Program-made: the position numbers and the translations under genes
Part shown: positions 50,151 to 63,193 of the stretch, in pieces
Layout of the letters: every line of letters starts with the position of its first letter
Numbering within the stretch: the stretch's first letter is position 1
Source of the DNA: Eutypa lata
Lineage: Eukaryota; Ascomycota; Sordariomycetes; Xylariales; Diatrypaceae
DNA length: 64,000 bases
NCBI GenBank assembly: GCA_022661535.1
Contig: JAKULF010000004.1
Span: 1,426,001-1,490,000 of the forward strand
Direction: 5' to 3'
The notes under the pieces: generated by a model
Seen by the model: only the letters and a program-made list of their open reading frames with translations
Told to the model about the DNA's origin: nothing
Database searches by the model: none

Positions 50151-52912
50151 TCAAGCCGCCTGAGCGGTAGGTGAACGAACTAGCTTGATCTTGGTTGTAG
50201 ACCGAGCAATATCGATTGCCTTTCTCGGCGACACAGAGTCTGGCGCGTTCTTTCTGGGCCGACCAACCTTGCCACGTGGGGTTACAGCACTGTTGCTTTT
50301 CGCAGGAGAACCTGGACTTGCACCCCCTGCTTGAGCATTTTCCGCCCCTGCAGCAACAATTGTGAGACTGGATTTGCGTGAACCGGCAATGCTTGTGGCT
50401 CCTAGCTTAGTTTGCACCTTGGTCTTTTTGTAGGTCTTCACTATCGAAGACTTCTTGATTGTGGTAACCTTTCCAGTAGGAGCCTTTTTAGGAGACTTTT
50501 TCGCTTTAGGGGACTTTGCAGAATTGGCACCCTTGCCACCCAGAGCTGACTTGGTGTTGGCAGATATCTTCGACATGCTTCTCTTGAGAGCAGCCGCTGC
50601 GGTCTTGGCCTTGATAGCTCCGTAAGAAGTCGTGATCTTCTTCGCCGGCGCAGGCTTGACTGGTGACTTGATCTTTCGCTTTTTTGTCGAGGCTTCTACT
50701 TCGGCATCCTTCTCTCCGAGCATCTCAGCAAATTTGCGCTTCCCAGCGGCCACACCCTTCTGGACTGTTTTCTTCAAAGCTTCCTTGGAATCCTTTGGTT
50801 TCAGTTGCTTGGGCTCCTTCGGCTTTGGACCTAGGACACCCCGACATTTCGCACTTCCACAAAGACACTTCTGAACGTTCTTGGCGGAGAAGGGATCAAA
50901 TTTGTAGTCGTACGTTAGTTCTTCTCCAGTCGTGATGGGTCGGTCGCCGGCAAAGAGTGCCATACGAGGTTGACCAGACACAATCCACTTGATCATGCGA
51001 CAGTTTGGTTCGCAAGAATGATTCACGAAGCGAGCGATACTACCGGTAGTCGCATCGATGATCATATTTTGATCAAATGACATGAGATAGTAGCACTAAA
51101 TTCGTTAACCAAGCCCGGTCACATGACATTTCATGGTCATCATAGCTTACCTGATTGTTTTTGTACTTCTCATTCATTCGGCGGTCACACTCCTCTTCGG
51201 TAATAATCTCGCCCGTATACTCCATGATGATCTGGTTAGGTTCAAAGCATCGGTTTGAGCGGATCCCGTAGCCTCGATCGTCGGTCTTGATGACTTCCAC
51301 GCCGACTCGAAACTTGCCACCGGCCTTGGTGCGCTCCTGCAACCTCGCAAAAGCGCGGTTCTGGCATAGATGAGACCCAACATTACAATTGGTTTCATCA
51401 CACTCATAAAGCATAATGCGATTTTGACAGCTCTCACCACATCCATCTTCAGGTGTGCAAACACACTTGGATTGGTAGTCTTTGAAATGAGGGGTCTTTT
51501 TCCAGTAGGCACCAGCATCCCCAACAAAGCGATCTACGATGAATTGAATTAGCACATTATTCTTCAGATTTCTTCTCAATAAATAAAAACAAGGACTTAC
51601 TCTTCGTCATCTTTCTCCACTCGTCAGGCTTAGGCTGTCCGGGAGGAAGTGGGTTGCATACATCGAAAGGTAGCTTAAAATCCTTGCCTTCAAGTAGAAT
51701 CCGTAAACCATTAAATATCGGCATAGGCAGGGCGTTATTGACCTTTCCACTGGGTGCAAGCTCAGGTAATTGGGACAATTTCTTCTTCTCAGCCGTGGTG
51801 AGACCCTTGTATATGTCCATGGGACTCTCTTGGCCAGCATAAAGACCACGGTCAAGCCACTGCTTCACTCGCTTCTTTTGGACAACAGGAGCTTGCTCTT
51901 CAACGGGTTCGGGCTCTGGAGCTGCTTTCTTTGGCGACTCGGAAACCTTGGCCTTCTTCTTGGGAGGCTCAGGTTCAAGCTCATCGTCATCCATGTACTT
52001 GCCATTGACCCAAGTAGTATAGATAACTGGCTTTGTGTCGACACCAGAATATTCGTTGGTATCTTGCAATCTCCTCAGTTCTCGTGACATCTTCGACATG
52101 CCCTTCTCGAATGTCTTCCTGCTGCGCTTGCCCAAACTAGTCAACTTTCGCGCCAAAGTGTCAGGCTCAGGACCAGCTGAGCGCGTGGAGATGCGTCTCG
52201 CGGAACTATCATTCTTCTTGGTCTCTTTCTTGTTGGGCTTCTGTGATTGGGGTTTCGAGCCACGGGTCGTTGTGGCGAGATCTAACGCGTCAATACCGCC
52301 CTGTGCAGCCTCGCCTGCACTCTTGTCCACGCTCTCCACGCTTGCGCTCCCGTTGTCAAGGGACTTGAAGTTTGCATCGCCAGAAACGGTTCGTCGACGT
52401 CGTTCAGCTACAATGTCTCCATTCGCTCGACGTTTACCGTGCATAGCAGTGCCGCTCAATTTAGCGAGGTTGTAGATAGGAGCATTCGCTCGCTGTCGTC
52501 GCGCTCGTTCACTCGAGGGTGTGCTGATTGGGGTACCGGGAATAGGTTGCGGTTGGGGCAATTCGAGGGTAGAATCGTCAACGGGCCGCGGTGGAGTGGA
52601 AGTTGGAGTGACAGCCTCAGCAACGGGCTGAGCGGATTCTTCGGAGTGAACGTGAACATGAACATGAACTTTGCTGTCGCCATCAACATCAACTTCTACC
52701 GAAGTGATAGACTCGTCAATTGTCTCGGTGGCGACGACATTCTCTTGTTTAGTGGCATCTTCAGAAGCTAGACTAATGCTATCGGCTGCTGTGGTGGGTG
52801 GAGTAGAACTTAGAGACGCGACATGGGAGAAGGTATCAGCTGCACCACCAGCACTGAAACTCGACTCGGACGACAATGCGCGCGTCGATGAAAGAGTAGG
52901 TAGTGACTCCAT
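50151..52912 (-). CDS. ASH1-like SET-domain histone H3K36 methyltransferase
   Basis: Nuclear lysine methyltransferase. Exons 52912-51601, 51533-51151 and 51095-50151 give 879 residues; introns are 67 and 55 nt. The first 437 residues are mostly disordered. An AWS domain (about 460-505) has the cysteine pattern CVCTPEDGC-GESC and continues to CQNRAF. The SET domain follows with GYGIRSNRCFEPNQIIMEYT, the catalytic/SAM-binding RFVNHSCEPNC (about 587-597) and ELTYDYKFDP, then a post-SET CLCGSAKCRG (about 642-651). The C-terminus is Lys-rich and carries an AT-hook-like GRPRK (about 846-850). The AWS-SET-postSET order without an obvious WW or SRI domain fits fungal ASH1 proteins rather than SET2. 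In fungi ASH1 methylates H3K36 at poorly transcribed loci; this is family knowledge. Confidence 0.88.
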
Positions 52913-55900
52913 GATTAGTCACTGCAATTAACGAAAACCCCAGCAGATTAGGCTTGGAATATTTCGTGCAGCAACAGGAGGGAATTCCAAGTTGTTTCTG
53001 TGACGCGTCTTTGTATAAGGTTGAGTGTGAGTGTGTGTTTTTGGAGGGAATGGAAATAAATAAGTGGACGAACTAGGCAATCGGTGTAATGCAGTAGGTA
53101 ATTAATAACTAGCCTCTACTGGTACCTTGTCCGACAGGGGAAGTAGAAGTTTATTGGTTTATTAGGAGTGGGTTATGTAAGTAAGTATGGGTATACCGTA
53201 CCGTATGGGTATAGGTATGGAGAGGATGTGAGACTAAGACTAAGTCCTTGTTGGGGGTTATGTTTGATTTGGTGTTGTTGGTGGTATTGGCGTATGTAAG
53301 TAAGTAGTGTGTAAAGTAGGTTATTAAGTTGGGGCCGAAGCGCGGCAAAGGGAAACAAAAAGATAGAGTAGAGAAGAAGCGGGCTGACTGTGACTGGCTC
53401 CGTCCTACAAACGCGACCGACCTTTTTGAGGGGCCGACCTTGGGGGGTGGGAGGCTTGATCTAGTCGGAACGTAAAACCAAGAGAGGGAATAGTCCGAAG
53501 AACTGCCAGGAATATACGGATTGTGGGTGATGACAGGTTGAAGAAAGTCAAATGTAGTATTAGTAGGTAGTAGAAGTAGTAGAAGAAGAAGTAGTAGTAG
53601 CGGCGTCGGCGGTAGAAGCAGAAAGCAGATGAATTATTGATGGGAAGAGAAATGGTCTGCGGTCTGCCTGCAATACGTCCTCCCTATCTTCTTCACTTCT
53701 TGCTATGTTCGTTTACTCAAGTCCTCCTATAACCGGAACAAGAGTTAAGATGATTGCAAATTGGGCGAGGAGACGATGTTTCATTCACACTTACCAGGAG
53801 AACCGATGGGGTCAGTATGGGGATGTGCATCGGTCGCAGGAAGTTATGTTGTGTCGTATTGTTGATCAGTTAAGCTTCTGTCACTATTGAAATACGTAGC
53901 TCTCACGAGCGGGTCCGTAGAGAAAAGGGAAGAAGAAGACAGTTGAGAAATCGATCATTCCCGTCTTAGGCTAACTTCTGATGAGAAAGGGTGGGCGTCA
54001 ATCAGATTAAAAGGTTATGGTAGGTAGGTAGATAGAGAGAATGACGACTGTTGCGAGATCAATCGCGGAGTTGACACAAGAGAGAGATGAAAAAAGGAGG
54101 AGAAAGGAGTAGTAATTGGAAAAGTTGGTAAAAGTGTGAGGGAAAGGTATTTAGAGTTTGGGGATTTAAAAGGTCGCGGGTGGTCCAAACTCGAAATTCA
54201 CTTGTTAAGGAAAACCTTAGTTAACAGGAAGGTAAGTTGAAAAGTAGAGGGAGGTAGGTGTATGGACTAGAAAGGATCGAGAGAGCATTGCATTTTCCAT
54301 ATGTGGAGGTGCTTGGGCTAATTAACGCTATCTACCCGGAAGGCTGGGGTGTTGCCTCGTACAGGTTCATCATCCTCCAGTCATAATGCTCAGATTACCA
54401 CACCATTCACTTCTCCGCCTTGCTACTCTGACCTCATAAACCCTATAAATCTAGTAGATGCGTTATCAACAGACCGATACTCTATCGGATTAAGCCGCCG
54501 CCATGCTCCGTCGACCTGTACTCGTATAGTTCAACCTTGTTGACCAGTCTGAACAAGAACCAACTGGACAGATGGTATGCATCCTGGTCAAGAGGGTACA
54601 GACAATGGCATCTCTGTTGGTGACTGGAGTGACGACCTCTGTCTACTTTCGTATCTAGTCGAAACACCACCTTCTAAAAACCCAGCACTTCTCACATTGT
54701 ATTTCGACCCCAAGTGGCGCCGGGTACCTCCTAGACACTATCACCGTACGATTCCTTCCCATGCCTTATACTCAAATAGTATGATGGATGGGTTCGTTAA
54801 CTTGGAATGGGATTGGAATGGCTCGTAGCAAATTGTCAAGCATCATTATTACGGGTAAGTGCTATTCTTGTAGGTCTACTACTCATACTATGAACACTCG
54901 ATCTAGATGGAACCAGAATCTCCCAAATCAGTTCAACAAGCGCGAGTATAAAAGGGGAGTTAGGTATTAATTCTACAGTTTATGCGTTAGATCTCGTTGA
55001 ATATGGACTAGAAGATTTATTGCTGAGTGACGACCCTGACGTAACTAGAATCGTGCTCTTCGGGGGTATCATCAATTGAGCCCATGTGCATGTCATCTAA
55101 CTTGGTGATAGGTTCAGGATGGTGGTGCGTGGAGGGTCATATGAAAAGCGAATGGCAATGATACGAAAGGTGCCGTCTTGGATTGCATTTGACACGAGAT
55201 GCGCCTTATTCCTGTTTGCCCCTGGTTCACCTTGACTTTTTGAGTGGGGAGTGGAGGGATAATGGCGAGGTCTAAAGATGACACGCTGACGAGGAGCTGA
55301 AGGGAAGTCACTCGGAAATAATATCCGGCACGCTGCAAATAAACGGACGAAAACGGGACCAGCAGTTAAGTTACGAGTAGTATCGTTTATATTGACACTT
55401 CGAATGTCGAATTGTCGCTGTTGTGTGGAATTTTTCGTCGAGTGTCAACGGCGGATGAGACCATACAATCAATACTTACACAGGAATTTTAGGTCGACTG
55501 TAGATCCCGCTCCTCCGACCACGATGGTGGCTTTGCATCACTCAGTTACGACGACCACCAGCGTGGCTATGTACGCCTTCTCGACTTGTGCCACATTCCA
55601 TAATTCAACAATAGGAGCCGTATTGGAAGGAAATTTTAGCCTATCTACCCCTTTTGACAATGTGTATGCAATGCCGGCCTCTCTCAAGCCGTCTAGTTGG
55701 AAATGTATCTTACTCAACCTCCCCCGAAGTAGTTAAACCTACACAAGAGTTCTAATAAATCGCATTGGAATGTTATTAGCAAGCATTTAAAGCTTCAATA
55801 CTGATTTGCTGCGTAATTGTAATGGACATAAGCTTGCGTTCGTCAGATGGGTTGCAAGCCAAGCCGGAGGTTAACTTCTGCTTCACTCGACGATTTGGTG

Positions 55901-58900
55901 CCCTAGGCAGAATCCAAATGCGACAAAAGCTTACATGCAGCTTATGGGTACATCTAATACTCTGTTAAAAGGTATTATTCTTTATTATTGACTAACTTGT
56001 GATTTAAGGTCTGTCGCCGGTGAGTGGCGATGGTAGCTAGGAGCTACATGCTTGACAACCTGATATCTGGGCTTTAACCACCACGAAAATTTGCCAATGC
56101 CTTCAAAGGCAAATCGAAGCACCAAATCTACTTAGGAGAGTACTGTGTCCTCTTTTGAGGATTTATATCCAGCTGATCTTACAATATGTCAGCTCGAGCC
56201 AAGCAGCGTGAGGATGCCATCAGAGCCTCTCTTCGAATCTACTCTACAGTATAAGAGATATTGATGGTCTATTTAATCCAAATAAGGAATTACAAGTGAT
56301 CAGGCATACTTCATTAGTTATACTACTATTCCAGAATCTATTAAACTCAATTTGCTAAGGATCAAGTTGTCCCATAATCCGTCTGAGAAGGTAGATGCAT
56401 CTACACTCACTGGGCTGATAGTCGGTCCCGCTTACAAGCAACAGGATGCTACGGCAAGCGATTAATCGCAACAAATAGGGCTAAAATCGTCTCTAGGTAG
56501 ACATTACGGTAACAAGAACATGGGGTTTCCATAATTGCTCGTCGACATTAGTAAAGCATTATCGTGGGTTGTGCCACCCACGGTCAAGTGAAACGGGAGG
56601 TGCTAAGTAACTTAGGCCGCCCCCCCCCCAGATTAGCTACCCCACCAAAACTTGCGATTGCTCCTAACTAAAACTTCCACCACAGCCACGCCACGGTGTT
56701 GTCTTGACCGGCATAAGCGGAGGATACTTAAAGAAGCTTGACACCTCGCCACCTGGTATCAGCCCGGCATGCCGACTAGACTACACCCCTAAACCATAAG
56801 TACACTGTCTAGGATGCTTGTATCCATATTGACGCCCATAGTACCACTTGCCTACCTGAAGACGGGCATCGAAGAGCTGAAGACAGTATTTCAAGGCTAT
56901 CTTCAGGGCCATCAATAGCAGAGTATCGTACAATGAGAAGCTACTACTAGGTGGGCATTCTATAATAGGTACAATAGGTAGAGCGACTTTTCAGGGGTTA
57001 AGTCCATAGTTCCGCTAATGGCCTCCTGGAACATCACATCAGTCATCACAGCCAGGGCACCACTTGAAGAAGTCAACGTTTATAGTCGGAGCTGGGATTC
57101 ACGAGAATATCTAGGTATGCAAGTGATCCTAAAGCGATAGAAGCCTGACGCTCGTTCCACCCAGGTTATGCGAGGCAACTAGCATATACCCTGTGCTCAG
57201 TTTGGTGACATCCGTAACTCGTCACTTGAACCCAACGAAGCAATGGATAAGAGACAGTATTTTGGAACAGCCTGCATAAGTCAGCTCGTCTGAACGTATA
57301 ATGTACGTCTTCGTGATCGAGAACGTAGGCCGATAGTATGCGAGAGCGCCTTTGCCAGCACTTGCTTCCAGAGGTGTGGTTGGGCAAAGTATGCCGACAT
57401 AAGAGAGAGCATTTCAATGAAGATATAGCTTAACAGAAAGCTATTTAGCTGAGTTTACTAAATATCCAGATCGGCGATGAATCTGCGCATATGGACAAAG
57501 GTTGGTGGCGAATGTTAGAAGTTACTACCTGTTGGTCGCCGCCAGAGGCATGCGATATTCAGTGCCAAGTAAGCGAGCCAATAGGTAACTCCACAGCAAC
57601 ACCGACAATTCGTGAAGATAGAACCAGACTTTCTTAGATAAACATTCCATAGGAAGTATCAACATATCCAACATAGTTATATCCATACAACCCTGTGGTC
57701 AATGTGGACTAACACTACTACCAACACGAACCCCCATCCCCAGATTGTGGAATCTTCCAGGTCGGTAGGTTTTGCCTGCCCGCCTTTAGCGCTACTTCGA
57801 TCCCCCGTGACCCGTGACCCCCATCCCCGTCGGTGCTATCAGACGTTCACTATAGCGATCTACTTACTAGATACAGCGGGCCCTAAAAGCATCACCGCTA
57901 CCACACATGCATGCATACCTACATCCGGGATACGGGCCTATAGCAGATAGACAGCACAACCTCCATAACACCGGATAGCTTTGATTTTCGATAGTTAGGG
58001 GACTCATATCTCGACAAGTCGCACACCCCTTTAGGTCTACGACAAGGAGGCACGGATATCGACCAGCTGTCATATCAAAGCATTCTCTTCGTGATATGTA
58101 GATTAACGGTGCCGATTCCACATCGCGTATTAACTAAGCGACCCAGACATGGCGGTGAGTGCTCCGTTATAGGAATTGTACGCACTCTACTTTGGCATGC
58201 AGGCTCACAGGCAAAGCTTCGAGCGGACAGGCAGTTGGCCTAATAACATGGCTACGTTAAAGTTTCATTAGGACTACAGCCTCCGAATAGGACACCCAGT
58301 CCTTCACAACATGCATTGAAACAACTAGGACATGTCCGTACTGGGTTAGGTAGAGGATCCGGATCTGAGTTATAGGGTTCTATTTGGCCATCCCCTTATG
58401 CCTAACTTACGATAGGATAGTCTTGATCTAGATCAAAAATCTCATCTAGAACCTTGCACGCCAGGCACTGTGCTACTGGGTATCAGTCTACCCCCATCCC
58501 CCGTAAGAATATCGAAGACGGTCATACGTACTTAGTCTTCGTTCCACCAGACTGCCGAACTGAGGATTAAGAGCTGATGTCTAGGGAGTTCCAGCTCACG
58601 TCTCATCCGCATATCGTATCTATAGGCAGATGTTCCCAGGTTCGCTTCACCTGATCAATTAAGCCATGTGCTTATCTACCTGTATTTGAGCAACAAGAGC
58701 TCTCTCTCTATCGCACCAATCAACTGGGGCAAAAGCGATAACGAGCCAGTTGATTCTAGCCGTAGGACACCGAACCACCTGCCACCTAAGTAGTCAAGCA
58801 TACAATTACTGCTGATACGCTCGACCATAGAGCATCATAGGCAACACTAGGGAAAACCACCAATATTGTAATATTAGTAGTGCCACTACGAGTGACAATG

Positions 58901-60428
58901 ACTTAAACCTGATATCCCACAACAGCCTACCCATCGAGCCATATATCCATCCATTCATCCACACCCTCTCCCTCGTCGTATCACGTAATTAGATAAATCA
59001 CGCCTCCCCCTTTTATTTCTTCTTTCGAACCCCCTATCTTACCTAAGCCCTCTTCAAGAACCAGAGACTCGACTGTCACACAGTGTAGCACTACTCTTGC
59101 ATCCATATCTCTACCTACCTAAGTATCCGTATATTCAGAAAGAAGAAAGTCCAAGGCACAGAGAAGACAGCCTCTGCAATATGCGTTTTGTCCACGTATT
59201 AGCTACTCAGCTAGCCACTCGCTCCTGATAGAAGTACATCCTATGGTCAATTTAACATATTTCGAGATGACCTATACATACTTATATCTCATATGCGTGG
59301 ATGGATAGTTGAAGGGGATAGAGGGGAAAAGGCGAGTGACCGCTGTCCCGCTTACGTTTAGGCATCAACTATTAGAACACACTCACTCACTTACTCACTT
59401 CCTAAAGTCACGAGATCACACACATACCAACGACACACTGCTATGCAGAAGAGCCATGAAAACAACGATGGGTATTAGAAACAATGCAACAATGCAGCAG
59501 CGCAACGTATCTAACGTAATGCTATGCCCTGACCTCCCCTCCTTTCCTCTCCTCTCCTCTCCTTAACTCAACCGAACTCAACATAACTCAGCTCAACGCG
59601 TATCATCTAGTAAGGTACCTCTCAATCAGCCGCAGGAGAACAACAGCCACAGACATGCGTAGTCCATCCAGCCATCTATCCATCTATCCACGCAACGTAG
59701 AGGGGGGAAGAGAACTAGCGCCTTCCCTAACATACCCTCGCCCTCTGGCCTTCGCACGGTACCTAGGTTCGTAGAGGGAAAAGAGAGAGAAAAGAGCGTT
59801 GGATCAGGTCTATTTCTTTCTTGCTTTCTCCCCTTCCACCCTATCCGTCACAGCTAACTAGCTCGCTAGCTTGTATGCCGTCATCAAAATCAAATCATGC
59901 AACAGTCATCATACTCATACTCATCCATCCCTGCCCTCACTTCTCACCCTCGCCCTCATCTCCATCGTCATCTTCTTCGCCCTCATCCTCATAATCATCA
60001 TCATCGTTAAAACATGAATAGCAATGGTATCTCCGCCGCCGCCGACCGAACCTTGTGGAACCTATGATGAACCCTGGACACCTTCCATCCTTAACACCGA
60101 CCGAGAACTCCGTATGTGTGTGTTGGGGGGGTGTGGGGTTAGGGGAGGATCGATTTGTTCTTTTTTTCTTCTTCTTTTTTTAAAATCATCGCCCCCTTAA
60201 TCCATGCAATACCCCTTCTTCCGTAAAAATGCAGATGATGATTGCCGTAGCAATCATGATAAGAAAACTCTATGTGATAATGTACAATTCTTGCGTTGCG
60301 TTCCATTACACGTTGTGTCATGTTGTGTCGTGTAAAAACGTTCCGCATAATAACAAATAAACAAAGTCATAGGTAGGTGAGCCCTAACCCGTAGGGCTTT
60401 AGTTAGGGGGTGACTACTAGGTTGTCAG
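52913..60428. other. Long intergenic region
   Basis: About 7.5 kb with no gene I can support. The first 1-1.5 kb is probably the promoter and leader of the ASH1-like gene. Frames near 54577-54828 and 55392-55736 lack motifs. An 8-bp hairpin (CGTGGGT around TGTGCC) lies near 56570, a CTCTC pyrimidine run near 59545-59564 and an ATC-rich tract near 59950-60010. The right end should contain the 3' untranslated region of the deaminase gene. Confidence 0.4.
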
Positions 60429-60694
60429 TCAAAGGGAGTCAGGGGCATCAGTCGATAGCGCCACTGGAGTAGGGGTCGGGTCCAGCTTCTCGCTACCGCC
60501 ACCACCGCCCCCAACGGGCAGGGGTTCGTTATCCACCGGCGTATCGGGGAGGGTAGCCGTGTCGGACATCTCGGAAGCGCTACCGCCCTTGGCCGCGGCC
60601 TCCATAGCGAACAAGCGGGCAGCTCTGCCTTCCTTCTTGCGGGGTTGCGGAGCTACAAAGAAAGTCGAAAGTTAGTTATCACTACTACCTAGCT

Positions 60695-60731
<37 letters not shown>

Positions 60732-63193
60732 ACATTGGTTTCTGTAAAATCAATAATGAGTAAACGAGTGACCGCAGCTTACCTCGTCCATTCTCCTGCA
60801 CGTAAAAGTGTCTTAACAAAGCGACGGCCTTGTCACGAAAATAGCCACCCTCAACCGGATACCCGGGCTCGACGTTGCCGCCATCGCCGTCGTCTTCCTC
60901 GCGGAGGAGCGGCGTGGTCCTGCCCCTGGCGATGCGCCCGACGTCGGAGGGGCCGTAGCCGTTCTGGTAGGGGCGGCCCTCCTCCTCCGGCTTCGGCACC
61001 GGCACCGCCTTGGAGTTGAGGTGGATGCGGAAGACGCCGCCGGTGCCGCCGAACTTGTCGTTGACGGCGCCGAAGTAGACCTTCCTGATGCCAAGCTGGC
61101 GCAGCAGGGAGGCGCACATGACGCAGGGCTCGACGGTGACGTAGAGGACGCACTCGGACACGATGCTGCGGTCGACGACGGGGGCCGGGTGCAGCTTCTG
61201 GCCGTAGGGGAAGATGTGGCCGTCGCGGGGGTCGACGTCGCCCCAGCAGGCGTCGTCTAGGGCGGGGCTGCTATTAACGTCCCCCTCAATATCGCCGGCC
61301 TCTCTCCGCGAGAACAAGGCGGACAGGGCCATAAATTCAGCGTGGCGAGTCCCGTTCCGCGTCACGTTGGTCGCGTTCATACCTTTGGCGATGATTCGGC
61401 CGTGGTAGACTAGGACGCATCCTACGGGGGTCTCGTTCGTGTCCAAAGCTAGCTGACCCTGCTGAATGTTAGCGAATCCTCTTGCTCAGAGTGCAAGGCT
61501 GTATAGTACGATGACGAGAATATATGGAGTATAGTCGTAATATCTAGGCTACCGACATTTCCATCAAGCGATGGTGCATTATCAATAGATAGGCAAATGA
61601 GCGATACGATATTCGTATAAGAGATGGACATAGTAAAGCAGAATACGAGACAAGAAGACCACAACATACCATATCAAGAGCCTCGTTCATAAACTTGAGG
61701 TGATAGTCGCGCTCCTTCTGTTCCTCCTCGGTCTTCGGGTCAATGAGGCCGGGTAGGTTGGGAGGAGGAACAGTAGCATGCTTGTGCTGCTGCTGCTGTT
61801 GTTGTCTGGTGCCAGGAAACGGCACCACCACGGGAACGGGAAGCGTCGGTGGGGCACTGCCTTTTCTAGCAGCGGTAGCAGCAGTATCTGTCCCCACGGA
61901 ACCTTGATCGAGAGCCTTAGTGGGTGTAGGTGCGGCCGCAGGAGTCTCGTCGAATGTGAGGCCGGCAATAGCCGTGCGCAGCTGGTCAACCTGGACATTG
62001 GGGGGGTTGCTCTCTTGGGTCTTGGGCTTCACGATCGAGGAAGCGGGCGCGGAGACGGGACCACTGCCCGGAGCGGTGACGTTACCATTGAGACCCGGTT
62101 TCTGGGTCTGAGCCTGGGCTCTGTTGACGCTTGTAGTAAGAGGCGCTACAGTTTTTGTAACTGTCGGCGCACCCTTAGAACTAGGGGTGGCCTGGGGAGT
62201 AACATCCTTGGAGGTTGAAGGTGCGAGGTTTTCCTTCCTGTCGGCGGCGGCGACAACGGATTGTTGCTGTTTGGTGGTCGGGGAAGACCGGCCATGGTTT
62301 CTGGGAGCGCCGTTGCCGTTGCCGTTGCCGCCACCGCCACCTCCTCTTCTAGATCCGTTTAATTTGTGGGCATCGGATTGATTGCGGGAGTCATTGGGTC
62401 TGGTGTCACCATGCTGGTTACTGATGACGGGAGCGGCGGCAACAGCCGGCACTGGGACTTGGACCTGCAATTTGTTATCAGAAGGGGGAGGGCGTTGCGG
62501 TAGTGCAGGGTGCAGTTTAGTAGTAGTAACACCAAAACTAGTAGAGGAATGTGGTCTGGGACTAGCGGTATTGTTTCCTTTATCATTTGGCGGCTGTCCA
62601 GTAGCAGATGCAGTATTGACGCTGGCTGTGTTATTAGGTCCGGGAGCAGTTCCATTTCCATTTCCATTTCCCGTTCCACGTCCTTGTCCACCACGGCCAT
62701 GACCTTGTCCGTTGTTATTGTTGTTGTTATTGTTAGATTTAGCACCACTGCCTCTCTGGCCACGCTTCTTAGACCGAGGCATGTCTTCCTCGTTATTGTC
62801 TTTACCCTCGGATAATACAGTAACCCTCCCGACGTCGTGACCTGATATGTCGTTGTTGTCCTGCAGATGATAGTGGGGATCGTCGTGCTGGTGCTGGGAT
62901 TGGGGATGGGGATGGGGATGATGATTATCGGGGGTGGGAATGTTTGGGTTAGGGGAGTGTGACGAAGAAGTGTCCTGGTGATTACATTGAATATGTGCAG
63001 TTGCAGTTGCAGTTGACGTTGGTGAATGTTGTTGTTGGTTTTGCGTGGGGTTGTTTCTTGTTTTGGTGAAGCGAAAGATACGGGTGAACACTTGGATGAA
63101 AGATGCAAACAGTGCCTGCCAAAGCTTCGAGATGTAACCTGAGATTTCGTGTCCCGCCATTGTTTCCAGTTTCCCGCTCTTTCCCCTTAGCAA
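60429..63193 (-). CDS. TAD2: tRNA-specific adenosine deaminase subunit (TAD2/ADAT2 type) with long N-terminal extension
   Basis: The catalytic subunit of the TAD2-TAD3 enzyme converts A34 to inosine in tRNA anticodons (family knowledge). Exons 63193-61670, 61458-60783 and 60652-60429 give 807 residues. Exon 1 ends YHLKFMNEALDM and exon 2 begins GQLALDTNETPVGCVLV, rebuilding the start of the deaminase domain. Zinc ligands and the catalytic Glu are in HAE (547-549) and PCVMC (619-623). Before the domain lie about 490 residues rich in Asn, Gln, Thr, Pro and Gly, in one continuous frame; the extreme N-terminus is hydrophobic (ISKLWQALFASFIQVFTRIF). Other possible starts are Met at 63160 and 62782. 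The domain contains a large insertion between the two zinc motifs. Intron 1 ends in a CAGCAG tandem acceptor (exon 2 from 61461 or 61458). Intron 2 carries a GT run. Confidence 0.85.
60697..60725. repeat. TG dinucleotide microsatellite in deaminase intron 2
   Basis: About 14 uninterrupted TG units followed by a short A run, inside the 130-nt second intron of the minus-strand deaminase gene. On the transcript it reads as a CA run within the 3' half of the intron. Confidence 0.85.
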
